This document shows, piece after piece, positions 54,565 to 63,789 of a stretch of 64,000 bases of DNA. The notes below the pieces were generated by a model that did not search any database, was not told the DNA's origin, and worked only from the letters and a program-made list of their open reading frames with translations. Within the stretch, counting starts at the first letter, position 1. Every line of letters begins with the position of its first letter. The stretch spans positions 62,001 through 126,000 of the forward strand of contig JAENZN010000008.1 in assembly GCA_016841245.1 (NCBI GenBank), written 5' to 3'. Both the position numbers and the translations under genes were made by a program. This DNA comes from Syntrophomonas sp. (GTDB lineage: Bacteria; Bacillota; Syntrophomonadia; Syntrophomonadales; Syntrophomonadaceae).

Positions 54565-55770
54565 ATGATTAAATTGAATGTTTCCATATTAATAGTGGAT
54601 GACCAACCAGAAATGCACCAGGCCTTACAGAGTCTCTTAGCCACAGACAATACCAATCACCAGGTTTTACATGCTGCAAGTGAAAAGACCGTACAAGAGA
54701 TACTCAATCTGGAAAATATAGATGTATTAATCTGCCACCTTTCAATGCTCAATGAAGGTGGTCAGCCTTTTTTTAAAGAGCTTAATAAAAATCATCCCAA
54801 CTTAATACGCATTGTCCTGATAAAGGAAAATGACGCAGAAACTGTTCTCCAATCATTACCGTATGTACACCATTTCATCAATGAACCCATTGATACCATC
54901 ACCTTAAAGCAGTATATAGATCGCATATGTATTATTCGCGATATACTGGGTTGTGATACCATAAGCAGACTATGCACTCGCATTAATGGTCTTCCCAGTT
55001 TGCCTGGTATATTTTACCAGGTTATAGATGAACTTGCCATGTCTGATCCATCTATTGCAAAAATATCTAACCTCATTGAACATGATAGTTCCATTAGCTC
55101 TCGAATAATCCAGATTGTAAATTCCCCGGCGTTGGGTCTTAGACAACGAGTTAGCAATATTGAACAAGCCATTTCTCTCCTGGGTTTGGATATGACTAAA
55201 ACAATCGTAATGTATGCCGGTATTAATAATTACCTGCATTTACCAGCTCATATCCTGGCTACCGCTGAATCCATAAATAATAACAGCTTCATCATCGGTA
55301 ATTTAGCTCTGAGAATAACTCTGGCAGAAACCAGGAACTACACTCTGGCACAGCAGGCAAAAATGGCAGGTATCTTAAACAACATCGGTTATATGTTGTT
55401 GTTAAACAATCCCCAGACCCAAACCGACTTAAGAAATATCCTGACTGCTGACAAGATGACCCTGCTGGATGCCGAACAACTGCTTACCGGAATTACGCAT
55501 GCTGAACTAGGTGCTTATTTTCTTGGTATCAGAGGATTTGCACCACAGCTCTTGGAGGCTGTTGCCTATTATTATCGTCCTCAGATGAGACCGAGCAAAG
55601 AATTCACTATCTTGACTGCTTTACATATTGCACATTCTCTCTCCCCATCTCCTATCAGAAGTATAATACCCTGTAAGAAATCAGAGTTACATCTGCCATA
55701 TCTGGATAAATTAGGATTGATAAACAGGATTGAAACCTGGGAATCAATAGCCGAAGATGTTTTCGCTTAA
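54565..55770 (+). CDS. HDOD protein with degenerate receiver domain
   Basis: 401 aa. N-terminal receiver-like domain (1-125): the acidic pair DD is kept (IVDDQ), but the phospho-Asp position reads His (VLICHLSML) and the Lys of K-P reads Glu (INEPID). It should not be phosphorylated. The HDOD domain (about 135-330) has LPSLPGIFYQVIDEL, IEHDSSISSRIIQIVNSP and AGILNNIG in place of the HD dyad, usual for HDOD. ATG 54565 follows AGGAAAAGG; TTG at 54574 is also possible. Sits beside the pilus cluster, convergent with pilO. Confidence 0.88.
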   Translation: MIKLNVSILIVDDQPEMHQALQSLLATDNTNHQVLHAASEKTVQEILNLENIDVLICHLSMLNEGGQPFFKELNKNHPNLIRIVLIKENDAETVLQSLPYVHHFINEPIDTITLKQYIDRICIIRDILGCDTISRLCTRINGLPSLPGIFYQVIDELAMSDPSIAKISNLIEHDSSISSRIIQIVNSPALGLRQRVSNIEQAISLLGLDMTKTIVMYAGINNYLHLPAHILATAESINNNSFIIGNLALRITLAETRNYTLAQQAKMAGILNNIGYMLLLNNPQTQTDLRNILTADKMTLLDAEQLLTGITHAELGAYFLGIRGFAPQLLEAVAYYYRPQMRPSKEFTILTALHIAHSLSPSPIRSIIPCKKSELHLPYLDKLGLINRIETWESIAEDVFA

Positions 55771-55784
55771 CCAATCCACGATCA

Positions 55785-56465
55785 CTAACTCTTAAAGGGA
55801 TTAGTGCTGCCCGGGCTATTTACCCTCATTTCTTCTGCAACACCTGGCATACTAATACGGTCATAAATCATCTTTATGTTAATTTCCGCATTGATATTCG
55901 AAGGATCATAAGCACTGAAACTGGCAGGGTTAAAAGTCCATTCCCCCGTGCCAGCCCAACTCTGGATCGGGGTCTGCAGACGGCTGCTGCTTACAATATA
56001 GATTCTGGGAGTCTCTTTTTCAATTTGATCAATAAAGCATTTAATACTATGATAGTCCCCTCTTGCCTGCACTTCTAAATCCTCAGATTCCCACCCCTGG
56101 GGGGCATTATTTTTATCTATCGGGCCAACCTCAGATGATTTTCGATAGTCTACCTTCAATAGTACCACTCCTGATTTTTCCGCAGTCTCCTCCAGGCAAG
56201 CTATTGCTTCGGGTATGCAGGGAGCAGCCGGAACTTGACCCAAGAGGGATTCAAATTGATCTCGGGCCTTATCTTGTGACAAAAATGGTTCATCCTGCAG
56301 CAGCTTCTGCTGCACTAATATCTTATCGCACAGGTACTGATTTTCCTCCTGAATTGTGTTAATGGTTGTCTGCAAAGGAGATAACAGATAATTATAATAC
56401 ATGTATACTCCCATAAAAATGATAAGCAGGCCTATTAAATATTTTTCGCGCTCACTTAATATCAT
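55785..56465 (-). CDS. pilO: type IV pilus inner-membrane platform protein PilO-like
   Basis: 226 aa. One N-terminal transmembrane helix (YLIGLLIIFMGVYMYYNYLL), a coiled coil, then a ferredoxin-like periplasm-side domain (VQARGDYHSIKCFIDQIEKETPRIYIV). Partner of PilN. Sequence is divergent, so the assignment relies on order pilM-pilN-pilO and topology. Last gene of the run; 14 bp from the convergent HDOD stop. Confidence 0.85.
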   Translation of the reverse strand: MILSEREKYLIGLLIIFMGVYMYYNYLLSPLQTTINTIQEENQYLCDKILVQQKLLQDEPFLSQDKARDQFESLLGQVPAAPCIPEAIACLEETAEKSGVVLLKVDYRKSSEVGPIDKNNAPQGWESEDLEVQARGDYHSIKCFIDQIEKETPRIYIVSSSRLQTPIQSWAGTGEWTFNPASFSAYDPSNINAEINIKMIYDRISMPGVAEEMRVNSPGSTNPFKS

Positions 56466-57013
56466 TATTCACTTTCCTCCCGGGCAACTGCCACTTCAAA
56501 TAACACTTCCCCGGAATTCTCATTCACATAAGAAGCAACTTTAACTACATCGTTAAACATGATGCTATTTCTCAGACCAGCTAAGAATAATGCTTCATGG
56601 GTATGGGCAGGAGCAACTCCTTTCAGGGTTACTTTTTCAACACTTATTTCAATTTCAATCAACCGCATACCAGATGGCATGTTTTTTTCAATTTCATCTA
56701 AAATCTCCCGGGTTGAAGTCCGGCTCTTTTGTACCTGTAAGATACTATTTGTTTTCTCTTCCAGTATATCGTTACCGATTTTATCGTCCCTTACTTCCTG
56801 GAGTATTATTTCTGCTTTAGAATACTCGTCCTTCAATCGAACATTCTCAGCCTGTAAAGCTATCACCCGGGCCCTGGTTAAGGTATAGCTGTAAAACATT
56901 CCACTCACCATTAATAAGACAATAAACAAGCCAATCAATATATTCCTTTTTCTATTTAGTGCTTTATAATCTTTTTCGATAAGGTTTATTATTATTTCCT
57001 GGTTTGGCTCCAA
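56465..57013 (-). CDS. pilN: type IV pilus platform protein PilN-like
   Basis: 182 aa. Short cytoplasmic N-terminus (with NLIEKDYKALNRKRN, the part that docks on PilM), one transmembrane helix (ILIGLFIVLLMVSGMFYSY), coiled coil and a C-terminal domain (LKGVAPAHTHEALFLAGL). Starts 22 bp inside pilM and shares one base with pilO, so the three are co-translated. Confidence 0.88.
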   Translation of the reverse strand: MEPNQEIIINLIEKDYKALNRKRNILIGLFIVLLMVSGMFYSYTLTRARVIALQAENVRLKDEYSKAEIILQEVRDDKIGNDILEEKTNSILQVQKSRTSTREILDEIEKNMPSGMRLIEIEISVEKVTLKGVAPAHTHEALFLAGLRNSIMFNDVVKVASYVNENSGEVLFEVAVAREESE

Positions 57014-57996
57014 GAATCACCACCCCTTATGGCCAGGCCAACTGCCACCGCAAAATCGTATTTGAGTTCATTCAAATCTTTTTGTTTAACCTGGTCGCTA
57101 AGACTTACCCGAGATAGAACGTCCCCAAGTTCCACTTCACAACTGCTAATCGAGGCGATGGCTTTATCCAGTCCTGGAATTCGCATTCCACCACCAGTAA
57201 TAATAATCTTGCTCAGCTCGTTCTTATGCTGTAATCGAAAATACTCACTTGAACGAGCAACTTCATTCACTATGTCCTTTATCACATTATCATTCCCGGT
57301 AGATGCAGACGACATTGGGCCAGATTCACTATATGGAAATACTGCACCCGGTTGGTATCCCGAGTAGGCGAATGAGAAATTCCTATTGAACACAAGTACA
57401 CCATCTTTATATACTGCAAAGCACGAACGAGAAGCGCCTATATTCAGAAATGCTTGAGCCCGGGCACTTCTTTCATTCAAGAATAGTCGGTTTAGTGCCA
57501 GTGTTTCAATCTCTATGGTCTGCAATCTTAATTTACCCAGTTTGCAAACGGCCTTAATTTTCTCCACCTGGCTGCGCCTTACCGCTGCAAAAAAAAGCTC
57601 CACCCTGGCTCCTTCATGATCCTGGTATTCACGAATGGGACATATATCCATGACTGCTTGATTGACTGGAATGGGCAGAAAAGCAGCAGCTTCATACCTG
57701 ACTGCTTTACGAAGTTCATCCAATGCCAACCTGGGCATGGAAATTATACGCGTATACACCTGAGGCCCAGATACCGCAGTTGTTGCTGCCATATGTTTCA
57801 AACCCAGCTCTGTTACCAGGTCTGCAATGACATCTCCCAGGGCGTCAGGATCCTTAACAATTCCTCCCTCAATTGCACCTGGGGGAGTTTCCCGGCTGCC
57901 GAAACTAATAAGTTTTACATCGGCTCCCTTTTTCTTTACCCGGACTATTTTTATTTTCACACTGCCTATATCCAGGCCGATACCAGGTACGTTCAA
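56992..57996 (-). CDS. pilM: type IV pilus assembly protein PilM
   Basis: 334 aa, actin-like ATPase fold that links the cytoplasmic motor to PilN. GLDIGSVKIKIVRVKKKG is the phosphate-1 loop, FLNIGASRSCFAVYKDG the phosphate-2 loop, and IIITGGGMRIPGLDKAI the adenosine motif. Full length. Follows the PilX-like gene after 21 bp. Confidence 0.93.
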   Translation of the reverse strand: MNVPGIGLDIGSVKIKIVRVKKKGADVKLISFGSRETPPGAIEGGIVKDPDALGDVIADLVTELGLKHMAATTAVSGPQVYTRIISMPRLALDELRKAVRYEAAAFLPIPVNQAVMDICPIREYQDHEGARVELFFAAVRRSQVEKIKAVCKLGKLRLQTIEIETLALNRLFLNERSARAQAFLNIGASRSCFAVYKDGVLVFNRNFSFAYSGYQPGAVFPYSESGPMSSASTGNDNVIKDIVNEVARSSEYFRLQHKNELSKIIITGGGMRIPGLDKAIASISSCEVELGDVLSRVSLSDQVKQKDLNELKYDFAVAVGLAIRGGDSWSQTRK

Positions 57997-58017
57997 GAAA
58001 TCAATCTCCTTCCAACA

Positions 58018-59760
58018 TCAGTCCATATATGTGTAAGCAATGATAGGGGCCATGCCCAGATAAGCCCATGATTCCGGGAACTGTTGGATCATGGTATCGT
58101 TTTTCTCAATCCGGAAATATTGTTCATCCTCCTGCATCCTTTCAGGATTTTCCAGTTGGATAAACAAATTGTTCCCAGCATATATAAGACCGGTATAATT
58201 GCACTCGCTAACTCCACAATGGATATGAATATCTTCTCCGGCCCATAAAAAAGCCTGCATATTTCTGGGGGAGTGGGAGAATTCTAAAATGACCGGGGCC
58301 AGGGTAAGGTTAATATTCCCCTCCGAGATAACATAAAATCGTGTATCGCTGCTTAAATGATCAAACATAATATTATCCATAGTCAGTTCCAGGTCTGCAG
58401 TTGAGATAATGATTACACTTCGGTGTTCATTTTTTATTAAACTGAAAAAGGGCTCGCTACTGCTATCCAGCCAGTCCCATAAACTGTAATCAGTGGGGCT
58501 TAATACTGCATTAAAGTCCAGTACCACCGTATCTTCCACTGGGCGATCAACAAATATATAAGTTTGATCCAGGCTGCCTATATCGACTTCGTATTTACCG
58601 TTATTACATTCCAGCTTATCGGAATCTCCCGATATATACTCCCATTCCGGACACAGCTGGGCCAGCTTCCGATAGCTTCGCAGGAGTTCCGGTGATAAAG
58701 TTGGTGCCGGCAAATGTTCAATTACTTGAGCCGTCTTGATAAAATCCTGTGATCTAAATACCTTTTCCGGGTAAATTATGCTGCCCTCATATGATCTAAG
58801 TGCATTGATTACCTCTGCTTGGCAATATTCTTCTGACATTGCGCAGCCCCAGGCAGGATTGGTTAAAGTATTTTCAAACAATTCAGTTTGTTCATCAGTA
58901 TTAAAAATATTATTCCAGCCTTGTTCAAGTCCTATTTGCTCTGGGTGACCTTTTTTATCAACTATTTCCAAATATCCATATGGACGGTAAAAAGGCGCTA
59001 TGTGAATCATACTATTATCCAGATCATGATAATCCTCTTCATCCTGACTGGCGTATACGTAATCCACCCGCCAGGTATAATAAGGCTCAGGTATACCCGG
59101 CCATTGCTGCGTATCCAGGTAAAAATAAGGATGTTGGATTTGATATTTTTCATTAAAGCTGTTATATGATGGTCCATTCAAGGGATAAAACCTGGGTTGG
59201 GCTGGATCTCCCGCTAACCTTGCTTCGGTATAACTCACATCCCAATCCTGGTTCCCCAAATGGTCAATTTCTTTCCCGGACACCGTAGGGTAATACCTGC
59301 CGGCCAATTTAAGGGTATTAGCTCTGACCGCACAGTCGGGCAAACAATCAACCAGCAGGTCGGCTCTGGCAGCTTTGCTGGCCATAACCCCCCCATCAGC
59401 ATCTTCCCAATATGCCCGGGAAGTGACCTTTACAACACCATTATTATTATTATCTATGGAACCAGGGTCGCAGCTTATTTCTACCCGACATCCATTTTCC
59501 AGATATATATCATCAATTGCGGGAATGGCTTGCCCGGCTGCCAGATAGTTCATTATTATATTCCGCGCTACCTGTACACCAGCATCAGCTGCCTGTCTGA
59601 GCATCTCCACCTTGTTTTGTGATACCACAACTTTTCTCTCAACCGCTGCAACACTCAAAACAGCTGTACCCATCAGGCATATTACCATAAGTACAAATAG
59701 GGCTACAATTACAGCACTACCCTGCTGCTGAGCCTTTCCTGCTTTTATATGTTCAGCCAT
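58018..59760 (-). CDS. PilX-like type IV pilus assembly protein
   Basis: 580 aa. N-terminal helix (SAVIVALFVLMVICLMGTAVLS) resembling the PilX N-domain, which helps organise minor pilins, then a long secreted region without recognised domain. The C-terminal 300 residues (WGCAMSEEYC, FLWAGEDIHIHCGVSECNY) look like a beta-rich surface domain. The ATG at 59760 follows GGAGTGGTTCAGG. It sits with PilW- and PilV-like genes, the usual minor-pilin set. Its large size suggests a tip or adhesin role, an inference. Confidence 0.78.
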   Translation of the reverse strand: MAEHIKAGKAQQQGSAVIVALFVLMVICLMGTAVLSVAAVERKVVVSQNKVEMLRQAADAGVQVARNIIMNYLAAGQAIPAIDDIYLENGCRVEISCDPGSIDNNNNGVVKVTSRAYWEDADGGVMASKAARADLLVDCLPDCAVRANTLKLAGRYYPTVSGKEIDHLGNQDWDVSYTEARLAGDPAQPRFYPLNGPSYNSFNEKYQIQHPYFYLDTQQWPGIPEPYYTWRVDYVYASQDEEDYHDLDNSMIHIAPFYRPYGYLEIVDKKGHPEQIGLEQGWNNIFNTDEQTELFENTLTNPAWGCAMSEEYCQAEVINALRSYEGSIIYPEKVFRSQDFIKTAQVIEHLPAPTLSPELLRSYRKLAQLCPEWEYISGDSDKLECNNGKYEVDIGSLDQTYIFVDRPVEDTVVLDFNAVLSPTDYSLWDWLDSSSEPFFSLIKNEHRSVIIISTADLELTMDNIMFDHLSSDTRFYVISEGNINLTLAPVILEFSHSPRNMQAFLWAGEDIHIHCGVSECNYTGLIYAGNNLFIQLENPERMQEDEQYFRIEKNDTMIQQFPESWAYLGMAPIIAYTYMD

Positions 59761-59776
59761 CCTGAACCACTCCTTC

Positions 59777-60337
59777 CTATATCCCATCTATGCTGTAGTC
59801 CATCTTACTACCAACTCGGCCCGATATACGAAAGGTGTTTCTATCATCCCCGGATATCAATTCATATTCGATAACCCCGACCCTGGAGTTTGAAAAACTT
59901 AGAGAAATCATATGGTCGGCTACCGGTATTTTATCCAGCAATTGGTCATCTCCGCTGTTCTGCTTATCATACAGCATAAATCTTTCCCGGTATAATTTAC
60001 TATTTTCGATGTAGTAGCAAATGGCAATATACTCCACACCCTCTTCCTTCATAACTGGAATTATCAACCTCAAACGCCGGCCGGCCTCACCCGAATTCAA
60101 CTTACTGCCATCCCAACTCATTACCTCTGCACTTTCACTGCTATGGATATCTTTTAGTATCATTTGTCGTACTTCTCGTACTGTGTATTGCATTTCGCTT
60201 ATACTTGTTTCCTGGTAAAAAGCATTGCCGGCTACCCAGTATACAGCCATCAAACCGCTCATAAGCAGGGCTATTAAAACCAGAGCAAGAATCATTTCTA
60301 GCATAGTAAACCCTTTTTCACTATCAAAAGATTTCAT
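59777..60337 (-). CDS. PilW-like minor prepilin
   Basis: 186 aa. Class III (type IV) prepilin leader: KGFTMLEMILALVLIALLMSG, with cleavage before Phe and Glu at mature position 5. The remainder is beta-rich with IAICYYIENSKLYRERF. The ATG at 60337 is 4 bp past the PilV-like stop with a CAGGTAGCGG site; the frame is open further to 60409. Confidence 0.85.
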   Translation of the reverse strand: MKSFDSEKGFTMLEMILALVLIALLMSGLMAVYWVAGNAFYQETSISEMQYTVREVRQMILKDIHSSESAEVMSWDGSKLNSGEAGRRLRLIIPVMKEEGVEYIAICYYIENSKLYRERFMLYDKQNSGDDQLLDKIPVADHMISLSFSNSRVGVIEYELISGDDRNTFRISGRVGSKMDYSIDGI

Positions 60338-60341
60338 ACCG

Positions 60342-60881
60342 CTACCTGGCCCCAACAATGGCGGAAAGTTTATAATTGCATGAACCGTCGGCCCACTGCA
60401 TTTCCACATTCACCTCCATAAGATTGCCATAAAAAAGTATTGGTTCCGCATTATCACCGATTCCGATCTCATAAATACCCTCAGATGAAATTCCGTCATA
60501 ATACACACTGTCATCGAAGCGGCTGGCAGTGATAGTAGTATGTATATCTTCCGGAGCTTCTAATGATATAACTTCATCATATAGAGTAAAGATAAATACA
60601 GCATCGGTAATGTTTTCATCAGTTATTATCCAGGGGTTAGCAGTCTGCAGTTGTTCGTGAAGCTGCAGCGAATTGCTGTCTAAAACATCGATAATGGAAG
60701 CAGCATAAACAGACATCACGGTTTGATCCCGGGCACCGCTGATCCAGAGCGCGGAAGTAGTAGATGTGAGGAGTACTCCCATAACTATCAGGGCCACAAT
60801 ATAAAGTGCAGCAGCCACCTCCAGCAGACTCAAACCTCTTTCATCTGTTTTTTTATTGCTCAACTGCTTTGTATAACCCAT
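60342..60881 (-). CDS. PilV-like minor prepilin
   Basis: 179 aa. Prepilin leader in ERGLSLLEVAAALYIVALIV: Gly-Leu cleavage and Glu5 present, preceded by a basic tail. Mature domain with few Cys. ATG 60881 follows GGGGTAGCG. Stop is 4 bp before the PilW-like ATG. Confidence 0.84.
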   Translation of the reverse strand: MGYTKQLSNKKTDERGLSLLEVAAALYIVALIVMGVLLTSTTSALWISGARDQTVMSVYAASIIDVLDSNSLQLHEQLQTANPWIITDENITDAVFIFTLYDEVISLEAPEDIHTTITASRFDDSVYYDGISSEGIYEIGIGDNAEPILFYGNLMEVNVEMQWADGSCNYKLSAIVGAR

Positions 60882-60947
60882 CACGCTACCCCTTATCTTA
60901 CTTTTAATATTCACCCGGCCAAAAATTCTAGCACCCTTAAGGTTGGG

Positions 60948-61697
60948 TCACTGAAGCCCCAGTATTCTAAAATAGCAATTTATAATCTGCTTTCCGTAAA
61001 CATAGGCCAGATAACTACCCAGAGCTAGAAATGGTCCAAATTTAATAGCACTCTTTCTTCCCGCGCTGCGAGTTATTAACATCAACCCCCCCCATACCCC
61101 GCCTGCCAGAGAAGAAATAATAAAAGCTAAAACCGCATGGGGCAGCCCACAGAAGGCTCCAATGGCCAAACCCAGCTTTATGTCTCCTCCTCCCATTCCC
61201 CCATCGCTTAATACCCCGGCACTCAATAATATACCCCCAAAGAATAAAGCTCCAGTAGCTGCCGACATAGGGGTAACAGTAAACGGCGATAATAATAAAC
61301 CTCCTATTATTCCAAATCCAGTCAGCTTATCCGGTATTATTCCATGATCGATATCTATAAAGGCACCAGCAATGAGTAAACTGCTCAAAAATAAACCAGC
61401 GGCCATACTGATAGTACTGCCTGAATTCAGGTACACTAATAAAAAGGCTGTACCGGTTACAATTTCTGTCAGAGGGTAACGGAGACTGATCCTGGCCCGG
61501 CAATGGCGGCATTCCCCTTTCAGCACTATATAGCTTATAACCGGTATTAAATCATAGGCCTTAATATTCTGATGGCAGGCCGGGCAATGACTTCCCGGCC
61601 AAATTAGAGATTTTCCTAGAGGTACCCGGTATATGATGACATTTATAAAAGAACCGATTATTAACCCCGAAATAAATACCAGCAGGCTCTTGATCAT
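60948..61697 (-). CDS. pilD: prepilin peptidase PilD/ComC
   Basis: Bifunctional leader peptidase and N-methyltransferase, about 249 aa. N-terminal segment FISGLIIGSFINVIIYRVP, zinc-binding CPAC and CRHC pairs, then the aspartic protease residues in GAFIDIDHGIIPD and GMGGGDIKLGLAIGAFCG. Seven or so helices. ATG 61697 has only a weak GGGACAG site; the open frame runs to 61793. Cleaves the pilins encoded next to it. Confidence 0.94.
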   Translation of the reverse strand: MIKSLLVFISGLIIGSFINVIIYRVPLGKSLIWPGSHCPACHQNIKAYDLIPVISYIVLKGECRHCRARISLRYPLTEIVTGTAFLLVYLNSGSTISMAAGLFLSSLLIAGAFIDIDHGIIPDKLTGFGIIGGLLLSPFTVTPMSAATGALFFGGILLSAGVLSDGGMGGGDIKLGLAIGAFCGLPHAVLAFIISSLAGGVWGGLMLITRSAGRKSAIKFGPFLALGSYLAYVYGKQIINCYFRILGLQ

Positions 61698-61875
61698 ATT
61701 TCTCTGTCCCTTTTCCAGTATTAGACTTACCGACTTCCCCAATGCTTGTTCAACCCGCGAGTCAGTCCTGGCGCAGATGATTGCTGCCCGCAAGAAGCCC
61801 CAAACGGGTTATGTCATTTGCTTCCTGCTCCGACTCGGTAAATGCTCCCAACCTGCGCAGATAATTCGAACCCTT

Positions 61876-62229
61876 TTAAGGGCTTTCTGCTTGTCCACCA
61901 CCAACCAAGCCATCATTAACTGTATATTCTGTATATCCAGCCGGTGGATCTGGCTTATCTTTCAGATACTCCTTGACGATCAGATCATCAAAATTATCGA
62001 TATCAGCTTCAGCTACATTTTCGCTGCTGATATAAAGATCAACCGCTTCCTGCAGCATTTTTAAATTTGTGTCATTCGCATCAGCCCGAGCATTGGCCAG
62101 TACACTAGTGAATTTAGGAACTGCCAGGGCGGCCAGCAGCACCAGAATGGCCATCACCACCACCAGTTCAACTAAGGTAAACCCCTTCTGCCCCTGACCT
62201 TTTAAGGCATTTCTAATCTTATTCATCAT
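61876..62229 (-). CDS. pilA: major type IV prepilin (PilA/ComGC-like)
   Basis: 117 aa. Leader MMNKIRNALKGQGQKG then FTLVELVVVMAILVLLAAL with Glu at +5. The globular part is small (about 70 aa after the helix), without the Cys pair of Gram-negative PilA, but with DANDTNLKMLQEAVDLYI typical of Firmicute pilins. C-terminus acidic. Between pilD and pilC in the same direction. Confidence 0.9.
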   Translation of the reverse strand: MMNKIRNALKGQGQKGFTLVELVVVMAILVLLAALAVPKFTSVLANARADANDTNLKMLQEAVDLYISSENVAEADIDNFDDLIVKEYLKDKPDPPAGYTEYTVNDGLVGGGQAESP

Positions 62230-62322
62230 TTAATATCCTCCTCAGATTAATATAAATATCATCAAATTTTATCTATAAGAAGCCTGTAGTCCTTCCTCCT
62301 TTCTTTTTACTATGGCAGCCAT

Positions 62323-63528
62323 TTATATGGAGGTTGTGCCAACCAACTCGAATATAGGTAAAAGAGTGGCTATTACAACCCAACCAATAAGCATCGCTAT
62401 GCCGAGTATAAGCAGCGGTTCAATCGCCACCATAGCCTTCTCAACGGTATGCATAACTTCCTGGTCATAATAGTCCGACATTTTTGCCAGCATTTCGTCT
62501 AAGGCCCCGGTTTCCTCTCCCACAGATATCATCTGAGTTAACATCGGTTCGAAAATCCCGGAAGCCTGCAGTGGCAGAGCAATAGACTGACCTTCGCTAA
62601 TGTTTTCTCTTGCTTGCACCAATGCTTTCAATACATATGCATTTACTACTACTCCTTCTACAATTTCCATGGCCTCCAGGATCGGTATTCCAGCGTTAAT
62701 CAGGGTGCCTATAGTACGTGCAAAACGAGATTCTAATATCTGTGAATTAAGCCTCCCAATTACAGGCAGTTTTAAATACAGGTGATCCAAATAATACCTT
62801 CCCTTAGGTAGATGACCTATTCTTTTAGTTATATAAACCAACCCTATGGCAATCAGAAGCAAGTACAGCAGGTTGTTCCTTAAAAAAACGGAAAATGCAA
62901 TTAATATTTTAGTGGGGAGAGGTAAATCTGCGCCCACCGACTCAAATAGACCGATAAATGTCGGCATAACAAAAATTAAAATAAATATAACCGTAAGGGT
63001 GGTAAAGATAAGAATCAGGGCCGGATAGATTGAAGCAGTTACTACTTTGTTCTTTATCTCTCTTTCCCGTTCCAGATGTTCAGCCAGTCGACTCAATACC
63101 TGTTCCAGGGCACCACCTAGCTCACCTGCCTTAACCATATTAATGTAAACCGGACTAAAGGTTTTCGGATATTGAGCCAGAGCTTCATGCAGCGCAGAAC
63201 CCCTTTCAATACTATTTCTTATACTCATAAGAATCTTTTTAAGAGTTTTATTATGGGTTTGTTGATGCAAGATGCTAAAGGCACGTATTATTGGTAGTCC
63301 AGCAGCCAGCATGGTTGCCAGCATCCTGGTCATCATAACAAGATCTCCTGAACCAACTGATTTAAACAAAACCAGGTGAATGGCCGGGTTACTTTTGATT
63401 TCTTTAACTTCCAGAATGCAGTAATGCTCTCTCAGTAAACCGCTAATCACTGTATTCTCATTCTGTGCCTCAATCTGGCCGGTAATCAGGCTTCCCTCTT
63501 TATCTCTCACCCGATATGCAAACTCCAG
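62323..63528 (-). CDS. pilC: type IV pilus inner-membrane core protein PilC (GspF family)
   Basis: 401 aa. Two repeats of the GspF domain (about 70-190 and 270-395), with LATMLAAGLPIIRAFSIL and GTLINAGIPILEAMEIV, and three transmembrane helices. PilC proteins begin M-P-x-F-x-Y; the frame here reads VPLEFAYRVRDKEG. AGGAGGGG stands 5 nt before a CTG at 63528, so I chose CTG. A GTG at 63510 shortens the domain and is 24 nt from that ribosome site. Confidence 0.9.
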   Translation of the reverse strand: MEFAYRVRDKEGSLITGQIEAQNENTVISGLLREHYCILEVKEIKSNPAIHLVLFKSVGSGDLVMMTRMLATMLAAGLPIIRAFSILHQQTHNKTLKKILMSIRNSIERGSALHEALAQYPKTFSPVYINMVKAGELGGALEQVLSRLAEHLEREREIKNKVVTASIYPALILIFTTLTVIFILIFVMPTFIGLFESVGADLPLPTKILIAFSVFLRNNLLYLLLIAIGLVYITKRIGHLPKGRYYLDHLYLKLPVIGRLNSQILESRFARTIGTLINAGIPILEAMEIVEGVVVNAYVLKALVQARENISEGQSIALPLQASGIFEPMLTQMISVGEETGALDEMLAKMSDYYDQEVMHTVEKAMVAIEPLLILGIAMLIGWVVIATLLPIFELVGTTSI

Positions 63529-63745
63529 TGGTACCCCTCCTATTCAATAAAATCTTACTAATATTAAGGTTGAGAAGACAGGCTGCCTGATCATCTAGCA
63601 GTCCTGTCCCAGCAAAACAATTATGTAATTGTCACAGCAAGAAAAATACATAAAGAAATAGAAAAGAATCTAAAAAGAATATTTTGAGATGCATTGCAAA
63701 GTAAGAAAAGTATTGGTTAATGTACTGTTACCATATCAAGCGCAC

Positions 63746-63777
63746 TAATCCAAGCTCTGGCAAAAGAGCTTGGATTA
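63746..63777. terminator. 13-bp hairpin past pilT
   Basis: TAATCCAAGCTCT and AGAGCTTGGATTA pair perfectly around GGCAAA (63746-63758 / 63765-63777), 13 bp past the pilT stop. No T-tract follows. A second weaker hairpin (GACAGG..CTGC / GCAG..CCTGTC, near 63580-63609) lies nearer to pilC, with the short ACAATTA/TAATTGT palindrome between. Confidence 0.6.
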
Positions 63778-63789
63778 CTATATTGGGAT

